DNA of 64,000 nucleotides, taken from the NCBI RefSeq assembly GCF_003254395.2, contig NC_037642.1:10748736-10812735 (forward strand), in the 5' to 3' direction. This DNA comes from Apis mellifera. Lineage: Eukaryota; Arthropoda; Insecta; Hymenoptera; Apidae. Below the pieces are notes generated by a model. The model made no database searches, had not been told where the DNA came from, and saw only the letters and a list, made by a program, of their open reading frames with translations. Both the position numbers and the translations under genes were made by a program. Positions 56,672 to 64,000 of this stretch are shown piece after piece; the stretch's first letter is position 1; every line of letters begins with the position of its first letter.

Positions 56672-57863
56672 GATCAAAAAAGTTTTTGATCAGCGCCATC
56701 TCGCGTATGGATCACTGAAGCTCCGACTTGTTATTAGCATAGCAGAATGTGCAAGGAGGTATGCGAAGTTATCGACAAGGAAAGCAATATTTTCAAGAAG
56801 GACAGAGATATTTCCCCGCCCCTTTAAGGACACCGAATATAAAAATCATTAATTATTCATTTTCTATTAAAAATTTTGATACTTTTAAATTTGCATTTTA
56901 AAGTTAAGGTTTCAGAGAAGTTTCTCATATCAATTTTAATATAAAATTCTTTCTTATTAATTATTTATTAACGATTCTTGTGTAGTGTACGTTAGTTGCA
57001 AATCTCCATTACGTAATCTAGTAACGAATAATCAATTTATTCATTTAAACCACAATAAAATTAGAAATAAAATTTATATGTGAAAATAGAAGAGGAAATA
57101 ACGTTTTAAATGTATATAATTATATTTTTTTAAAAATTAGATAATAATAAGAAATTAGTGAAAAATGTATTAATAACGTTGGTTCGATATGCATTAATTA
57201 TTAATAAAAAATTAATGGAAAGGAATTTCGTAATAAAATTGATACAAGAAACTTTTCTGAAGCTTTAGTTTTAAGATGCAAACTTAAAAGTGCAGAAATT
57301 TTAAGTGGAAAATGAATAATTAATTAAAATTCAATATGGCGTCTTTATATACATATCAAACGATATGTATTACGTAATAATTGTTAATAAAAAATTAATA
57401 TAAAAGAATTTCGTAATAAAATTGATACGAGAAACTTGTCTGAAGCTTCAGTTTTAAGATGCAATCTTAAAAGTGCAGAAATTTTAAGTGGAAAATGAAT
57501 AATTAATTAAATTTCAATATGGCGTCTTTATATACATATCAAACGATATGTATGACGCAATAATCGTTAATAAAAAATTAATGGAAAAGAATTTCGTAAT
57601 AAAATTGATATGAGAAACTTGTCTGAAGTTTCAGCTTTAAGATGCAAGTTTAAATGTGCAGAAATTTTAAATAGAAAATAAGAAATTAATGATTTTTATA
57701 TTCAGTGTCCTTAAAGGGGCGGGGAAATATCTCTGTCCTTCTCGAACATATTGCTTTCCTTGTCGGTAACTTCGCATACCTCCTTGCACATTCTGCTATA
57801 CTAATAACAAGTCGGAGCTTCAGTGATCCAAACGCGAGATGGCGCTGATCAAAAACTTTTGTC
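56672..57863. mobile_element. Foldback-type non-autonomous element with long inverted arms
   Basis: The left arm (about 56672-56990) is repeated in reverse complement at the right end (about 57545-57863) with only scattered mismatches, giving inverted arms of roughly 320 bp. The outer 150 bp of each arm are GC-richer and include GATCAGCGCCATCTCGCG, GCTCCGACTTGTTATTAG and CCCCGCCCCTTTAAGGACAC. The middle holds tandem repeats of about 180 bp, and the inner ends of both arms are themselves made of that unit. There is no transposase frame. Long arms plus internal tandem repeats resemble Foldback/Galileo-like elements. I could not identify a target-site duplication. The family is unknown to me. 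Confidence 0.8.
57185..57700. repeat. Tandem repeat of about 180 bp inside the foldback element
   Basis: The marker CGATATG (CGATATGC, CGATATGT) begins units at 57185, 57361 and 57544, giving periods of 176 and 183 bp. Each unit contains ATTTCGTAATAAAATTGATA, a GTCTGAAG-type segment, TTTTAAGATGCAA-like and AGTGCAGAAATTTTAAG-like segments; the first two also contain CAATATGGCGTCTTTATATA. The third unit is the start of the right inverted arm. Confidence 0.93.
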
Positions 57864-59268
57864 GCATTCTCACTTATCAGAGTATTAAAAATATTATTGT
57901 TTTTAAAAATACTTAAGAGATGGCGCTAGTTCATAATTCTTATTTTACTTAATTCTTAATTCTTATCTCAACTTTAAAAAAGTGTGTTTGACATTCAAGA
58001 GATAGCACTATCGATCAATTCTTATTTCTTTTATCTTTCATCTTTTATCTTTATATATTTCATTTGCATATTTCATTCTGAAAATAGTACTAATTTTAAT
58101 ATTTTTTTTCCTTTTTCCATTATTTTTTTCTCTTTATTTATACTTTGTACTGTTTTTGGCTCGTGATAAAATAGTATGAATTGAACATATTTCTCCATTT
58201 CTCTTATAAAATTGCAATAGGTTTTAATTTTTAATGCAAAAAATTTCCGATTTCATAAATATATTTCTGGAACAGAGATATTTTTAGATTAAATTCTTTA
58301 ACTTTTGAAATTTGAAACTAAAATTTAAACCCTGAGAAATAATTTAAGATTGTTTCCTAACTATTCAATAGAGGAGATTTTATTCGAATAAGTGACAGTT
58401 GTTATAAATAAATAAATTGTTTTTTTGTAAAAAAATTAGAATTTGATCCAACTGCAAATTTAGTGCAAAATGATGGCTAATTGCCAATGTAATATCTGAT
58501 GTAATATATAAGCACAATCACGGATATAATGTATGATTAAATAAACAAACATGACATTGAATATCTAATTTCGTGTCATTCGTATAAAAATAGTAAACTA
58601 GTAATAAAATGTATTAATAACTACTATTTTTACATAATGTACATTAAGTCGAAACTTCATCAACGATTGTTCAAACGAAAATAAAAAAAAACATATTTTA
58701 GAATAACAGATTTTATTTGAATAATTTTTCTCAACGCGTATCATTTTATTTATCCACGTTTAAACGTGAAATAATAAAACGAAAGAAAACAAAACAAAAA
58801 AAGAAAAAAAAAATGTAAAATGGCGCGTATATACGAGATACAGAAAAAGATATATATATATATATATATATAAATAAAACACAAAGGAAAGAAAGGGAAA
58901 GAAAGAGTAAGTAAGAAGGAGAAGGAAGAAACGTGGGAGAGAGCGTTGAAAGAGGGTTGCCAGTTGCAACCTTAACACAATTCTATTTCTTTCGATGCAT
59001 CAGGCCGTGTGCTGAAAATGACGCAATCGAAGTGGCGACCGCGAGAATCTTGTGAGGAGAAGACGCGCGACACGTACACGTAAAATGCGCTCCCTCGTAC
59101 GTACACGGTGGAAAAGAAAAAGAGTGGGCGAAGTGGGGTGAAACGATCCGTAGTGGAAGACGAAGAAGCGTCTGGTCGAACGAGTAGAATCGTACGAACC
59201 TTCATCGTGGCCGCAATAGCGGATCTTTCACACTGGTGCCCACATTTAACATTTCACGACAGATAGTA
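57864..59268. other. Flank of the foldback element and upstream region of the last gene
   Basis: Two motifs related to the arm terminus, AGATGGCGC at 57918-57926 and AGATAGCAC near 58000, follow the element at about 80-bp steps. Then comes AT-rich DNA, an (AT)n run at 58850-58871 and a purine-rich stretch. From about 58930 the sequence becomes GC-rich (CGCG, ACGTACACG and AAGCGTCTGG strings), marking a promoter region. Open frames there on the minus strand (58972-59205, 59246-59446) have no family features. Confidence 0.55.
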
Positions 59269-59275
59269 TCAGTCG
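59269..59275 (+). promoter_or_regulatory. Initiator candidate (ATCAGTC)
   Basis: TCAGTC matches the arthropod initiator TCAGTY and lies in a GC-rich block 130 bp before the start codon at 59401. No TATA box is seen at -30, and no clear downstream element at +28. Confidence 0.35.
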
Positions 59276-59400
59276 TAACGTGCAACGACGAAGCAACGTT
59301 TTACCGAGCGACAAGTTCAACAAGGTAGCACCGACGAACGAATTATCATCAACCGAATTATCAACCGAAATAAAGAAGAGAACGAAGTGAAAAGGCAAAA

Positions 59401-62400
59401 ATGGTTTACGAGAGCGACTTCTACACAACTCGACGACCCTACTCACGGCCTTTAGTCTCGTCTTACTCCATCACGGTCAGTATACATGGGATTTGCCAAC
59501 AGAGCGGGATGAAGTATGTCTTAATAATGTTTTTTGCTGGATGGCACTAACGTCGAATAAAAGCGTCAAGTATGACACGGGAACACTTTAACCGAGACAA
59601 CCTTGTTGTATTGGATTTTCAATCGATCCAACAGAGCCGACGTTTCGCTTCTCCTTTCAAATTCTCGATTCGATCCAAACCTCCAAACTTTCTCTCCTTC
59701 CTATTTTCGCGTCTCGATTTCCTAACCTTTACGATGATTTGTCAAATGGCGAGACGTTGGCTCGTTCACGATCGAAGAATGAAAACGACAGACACTCCTC
59801 GATTACCCTTTTTCGATCTCATTCACGAAATCGATCAACACGACAGCCACGAATTGTATCGACGAATTACGGAAACGTCGTATCGCTGTCGATGGATCGA
59901 ATTCGATGCATTTCGAAGTCTCTCTACTTCCACACTGTATTCCGGCCATTATTATTCATTTACCAAATGTTACCAACTGTTGCTACCAATTGCTCTTTGA
60001 CAAGTTTTCTCTTAATTCTCGATACATGCACTCGGTGTCTCCCGAAAAAAATGAAACGAATACTTTGTTCGGTACGAGTCGATCGTACTTAGCACAAGCC
60101 TAAATTTCAATTAACGTGCACACTTAACAGCACGGAGTATCAAGTATGCCGTCGAGTATCAATTACGAGAGTTAAAACCAGATATACGACTGCGCAGTAT
60201 AATAACCTCCAGTTTACGGAATTAATTTCTACCTGCATCTGATAATAAGCTCTGACACGAGTCACCCGGACGAGTTGAAAACGGACGGGAAAAAAAAAAA
60301 AAAAAAAAAAAAAGAAAGATACCTGTTGAATGATTTGTTTTCGACAACATCCTCTGTGTTTTGTATGCACTTGTACACATATGTATGTGTTATATCTCCC
60401 AATGTAACCAAGATTTTATTATTTATTCTATCACAATTGTATGCTTCGTGTATTCGTGTATTTGTGTAAATAATTGGAAATTAATTGGGATAGGAATTAT
60501 TGTTTTAAAGAGGATTGGAATTTATTTCGTGATAAGATGATACGAGCGATCGTGTTCGTAAAAATGATCGCTAGATTAAAGATAACTTTTTTCCTTTCTT
60601 TGTTTTTTTTTTTTTTTTTTTTTTTAAATTATTTTTAAGCCCTCTCAAACGTTTAATTCGCAAATCAATACTCGAAATTTTAACGAGTTTCGCGTTTATA
60701 TAAATATTAAAACGATATTTTCATCTTCGAATACGAAATATTCGAGAATTCGAATATAAAGCAGTGATTCGAGGGCAAAGGAATTAGAGAAACGACTATT
60801 CATAGCGTTGCAGCCATTTTCCGGGACTCTGTCGCGTTAAACTTAGATATCATACTGACCCGGCAAATTTTGGATTCGTGAGCAGCAAAAAAATGTATTT
60901 CGAACTTCCACTAATATAGTCTGTTCCACGAAAGATACAATTAAAAAAAAAATAAACAAGTAATAAAGAAAAATAAAAGAAGAAATAAACCATAAACTTT
61001 TTTAAACTTTTCGAAGCGAAGAAAATAAAGGAAATCGAGGAAAATTAGTCAAATTTCTCGGGAGGAGAGAATTTTTCAACTCCCGTGACAACGCAAATTT
61101 TTGGGATCGATCGAGATCGATTCTCCATCGGTCGATCATGGATCAATGGCATCGTTAAAAGCTGACCCGAATACCTTACTTCCCAACGATTCTAACCATG
61201 TTTTGAAACAGAGCTTTCGAGACAGAGAGAAAGAGAGAGCGAGAGCGTCTCGAACGATTCGAAGGAGAAAGAGAGAGAGCGAGAGCATCTCGAACGATTC
61301 GAAGGAGAAAGAGAGAGAGAGCGAGAGCGTCACGAACGATTCGAAGGAGAAAGAGAGAGAGCGCGAGAGCGTCTCGAACGATTCGAAGGAGAAAGAGAGA
61401 GCGAGCGAGAGCGTCTCGAACGATTCGAAGGAGAAAGAGAGAGAGCGAGAGCATCTCGAACGATTCGAAGGAGAAAGAGAGAGGGGTATAACGACACGCG
61501 CACTCACACCAGGGAAGGAAAGAGCGATTCGGTGGTCAAAGATATGTTATTAAGATACTTTCCGTATTTCTTCGTTTCGGTAGAGGGGATTCTGCGAGCA
61601 TCGGTGTTGCGTTACTCTGCCCTAATTTAGACTCACGACGTAGACCAACGATGTTGACTCCCACCACTAAGGGAGCTAAAATTCGTCACGGAAATTCATA
61701 TGTGATTTTCTCACTGGCCATATTTGCTTTTGTAACCTATATGTCGCAAAAGCTTCGTGTTTCTCGGATTATTGTTCCTCGAAACATTTCGAAACATTTA
61801 GATCGATAATGCAATTTTCTTCTATTTTCGTCGTCCCACCTTGGGCAAAATGGAAGGAGAAGGAGAATTTTCTATTTTTTCTTTTTCTTTTTTTTCTTAC
61901 ACTATCTGAACGAGATTATGGACAATTTTACGGGATAAAATTAGCGAATTAATAATTAAGATGAAGATAAAAATAGAATAACAATGAGAATATCGAAAAA
62001 TATAAAAACGCTCAACGACGTGTTTGGAAAGAGAAGAAGAGAAGGAAAAATCTACGGACAATATGCGATATTGTATCGGGGGAGCAAGCGTAAGGAGGGA
62101 TCCGCCTTAAAAAAATCTCGCTCAACAATTCGGAATGTGCGGAGGCGAGCACGAGGGCGCCTGTGTTGCGTTCCTTGTATACCATTCACTGTTGCTTTCG
62201 TCTATTTTTACGCGAGGATGAGAAACACGCTACGCTATAACCGTGGCAGAAAATAATCGAGAATATAAAATAGCGAGGAATCATCGGGGGAGAAAAGGAC
62301 GACGTATTTGTATTTTCCTTATCCAATTCTATATTCGTCCGCAGTAACCGGAATGACGGTGGCACGATCATTGAATAATTTAAGATTCGTCATTTTAATT

Positions 62401-63053
62401 CGCGTTGCTACGATCGATATAAGTAAATATATATATACGTATATATATAGTGTCGCAATAATAATGGAAGAATGATGGTGTGGAAGTGAAGACGAATCGA
62501 AAGGGATCAAGTTTCTGATCGAAGAAAAGAAATAAAAAAATAATAATAACAATAACAATAATAATAATAACAATAATAATAATAATAATAATCCTGAAAA
62601 ACAATTGATGATCGACAAGAAGAATAAAGAATGGGGCAGAAAACGCATCACGAACGATGATGATGAAATTTACAGAAACAGGACTACTTCCCCTGGGAAA
62701 AAGTGCCGTTTGTCCCACGACCATCCTTGGTACCGGAACCATTCACGGTCTGGGGTCGTAAGAGACAGGATCCTAAAAAGGAATTTTACCAATACGTAAC
62801 CCTGAGGGATAAGGAGGGTGTCGTGCGTGGGAAGAACCCCTCGAAAGAGGATCATGCTCGCCAATTGGTGGCAGGTGGCGCGGTGTCGAAGGTCAGTTTG
62901 GATGCCGCAGCCGAATTGGCAAGGAAAGGACACGTTTTCGGGAAAGGGGTGCTTTCCAGGCCACAGACTACCAACAGACACGTCGCTTTACCGGCCAGCG
63001 GTCATACCAAGATACTGATGGCGCTCCAAACGCCATCTTGGTACCGATTTTAA
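59401..63053 (+). CDS. Small two-exon protein, possible muscle filament protein (myofilin-like)
   Basis: Exon 59401-59475 encodes 25 residues starting MVYESDFYTTRRPYSRP and ends at ACG/GTCAGT in phase 0. Exon 62676-63053 begins after TTTACAG in phase 0 and encodes 125 residues to TAA, giving about 150 residues. The second exon has KVPFVPRPSLVPEPFTVWGR, then KKEFYQYVTLRDKEGVVRG, a basic GHVFGKGVLSRP segment, and ends HTKILMALQTPSWYRF. It is GC-rich, Pro/Lys-rich and soluble, with no membrane segment. From memory I associate these sequences with insect thick-filament proteins such as myofilin, but I cannot verify the name, and joining the two exons directly is an inference. Further exons could lie in the 3.2-kb intron or beyond 64000 as alternatives. 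Confidence 0.6.
59476..62675 (+). other. Presumed 3.2-kb intron of the last gene
   Basis: The first 600 bp are moderately GC-rich with overlapping open frames (up to 142 codons at 59572-60000) that lack recognisable domains. It contains long poly-A (about 60290-60313) and poly-T (about 60603-60625) runs, the 42-bp repeat array at 61227-61484 and an (AAT/AAC)n stretch at about 62540-62592. No exon of a known family was found. Confidence 0.5.
61227..61484. repeat. Purine-rich minisatellite, about 42 bp, six units
   Basis: CGAACGATTCGAAGGAGAAA recurs at 61251, 61291, 61333 (after CA in place of CT), 61375, 61417 and 61457, so periods are 40 or 42 bp. Each is followed by GAGAGAGCGAGAGCGTCT-like sequence. 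Both strands stay open across it (150 codons on +, 123 on -). The + frame reads Ser-Asn-Asp-Ser-Lys-Glu-Lys-Glu-Arg repeats. Confidence 0.95.
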
Positions 63054-64000
63054 GGATTAACCCGCGAACGAACTGGAACTGCTTAATTAATGGAATATAT
63101 TACGTCTCGTGAAAAAAAAAACGGACGGATTTCGATACGACTGACAAACAATTTTGATATATTTCCTCCTTAGAATTTAGTTAGATAATACTTGCCAGGA
63201 CTTTGAGATTCACTTTATCGATCCTTCGAATAATCAATCCAACGATTTAACAAAAATATTTCTCGAGAGATTCGTAAGTAGATGCAATTGATTAATATTT
63301 TTTTTTTCAAATTTTTATCCGAAATAAATGGAAGGGAATAAATTGCAACGATCTCTATTTTTTTATTATATTCAATTTTATTCGAAATCGCGAATAACGA
63401 GCGAAACAAAGCGGAATTTTTAAAAAATCGTTCAACCGCGGGAATTCTTCCCCCGTTCGAACGCGTTTAATATTTTAGGCGAATAGAAAGTTTTTACTCG
63501 ACCCGTGTATATCTATAATTAGGGAGGCTCGATTTTCCAAGGAAGAATCGATGCTTGAGCAAGATCGAAGGGGGCAAAGTGAACAAAGTTTTTAGGTCGA
63601 AAACTAATGGCCGAAACGAGACACCGAGATGCATATGAGCAAAGAACACAAACATAACTATATATATACACACACTATCGCGTCGCGTTATGTATGTGTT
63701 TCTTGGCAAGTTGGCTCGATTCAACGTTGCTCAACGTTGCACTCTAGAGTGTCCTGAATATCTCGGCAAGGAGACATTATTAATGCATACGTGTACCGCT
63801 CTACGTTTATAATTGGCCCGCACGTTGTGTGTCTACAGATAGATATCGAATATACATTAATCGGCGAGATCTTATCTTGGCGATCCCCCCCCCCCCTCTC
63901 TTCACTTTCTTCTTTTCCCTCAACTTAACATCGAGTGATTAAAAAAAAAAAACCTCAAGTACATTCGTGCTAATTATCACGATTCCCTTCCAAGAAAAAA
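63054..64000. other. 3' flank of the last gene
   Basis: The beginning should be its 3' UTR. No further exon is recognisable. A C-run at about 63886-63895 followed by CT-rich sequence, and poly-A runs, are present near the right edge. Confidence 0.5.

Noticed and set aside
56672..57863. Retrotransposon with LTRs
   Set aside because: The terminal copies are inverted, not direct, and there is no reverse transcriptase frame.
59572..60000. 142-codon open frame after the first exon of the last gene
   Set aside because: Overlapping frames of similar length exist, no family features, and it lies in the presumed intron.

Overview
The window is nuclear DNA from an insect, most likely a hymenopteran and probably a bee. 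It is very AT-rich, with short GT-AG introns, TA-rich intergenic DNA and islands of higher GC around promoters. The genes are typical animal genes split into many small exons, and I rebuilt their structures by matching reading phase across splice sites. The species call is an inference from composition and gene content.

Layout. 1-4072 holds the last exon of a Wnt gene (+, best match Wnt11) and sequence upstream of it, with a large CT/GT microsatellite. 5187-9940 (-) is a 14-exon EFHC1/EFHC2-type ciliary gene with three DM10 domains; its third intron carries five copies of a 147-bp AT-rich repeat. 10948-17076 (-) is extended synaptotagmin (SMP plus three C2 domains), with three tandem, apparently mutually exclusive exons for the calcium-loop end of C2A. 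19069-22604 (+) is a serine incorporator (Serinc/TMS1) with a 39-nt micro-exon. 24246-35305 (-) is a nose-resistant-to-fluoxetine (NRF-6) acyltransferase; its 6.4-kb first intron contains a nuclear copy of mitochondrial 12S rRNA. About 39.9-45.3 kb (+) is a cAMP-dependent protein kinase inhibitor (PKI). 51432-54625 (+) is a sugar-clade gustatory receptor of 11 exons. 56672-57863 is a gene-free foldback-type element with long inverted arms and internal 180-bp repeats. 59401-63053 (+) is a small two-exon gene, possibly a muscle filament protein.

The genes are unrelated in pathway and do not form a functional cluster. Esyt2 and Serinc are divergent, Wnt11/EFHC and Serinc/NRF-6 are convergent, and PKI, the receptor and the last gene run in the same direction. 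The most notable items are the three-exon array in Esyt2, the foldback element with nearby AGATGGCGC motifs, the 12S rRNA insertion, and two GC-AG introns in the EFHC gene.
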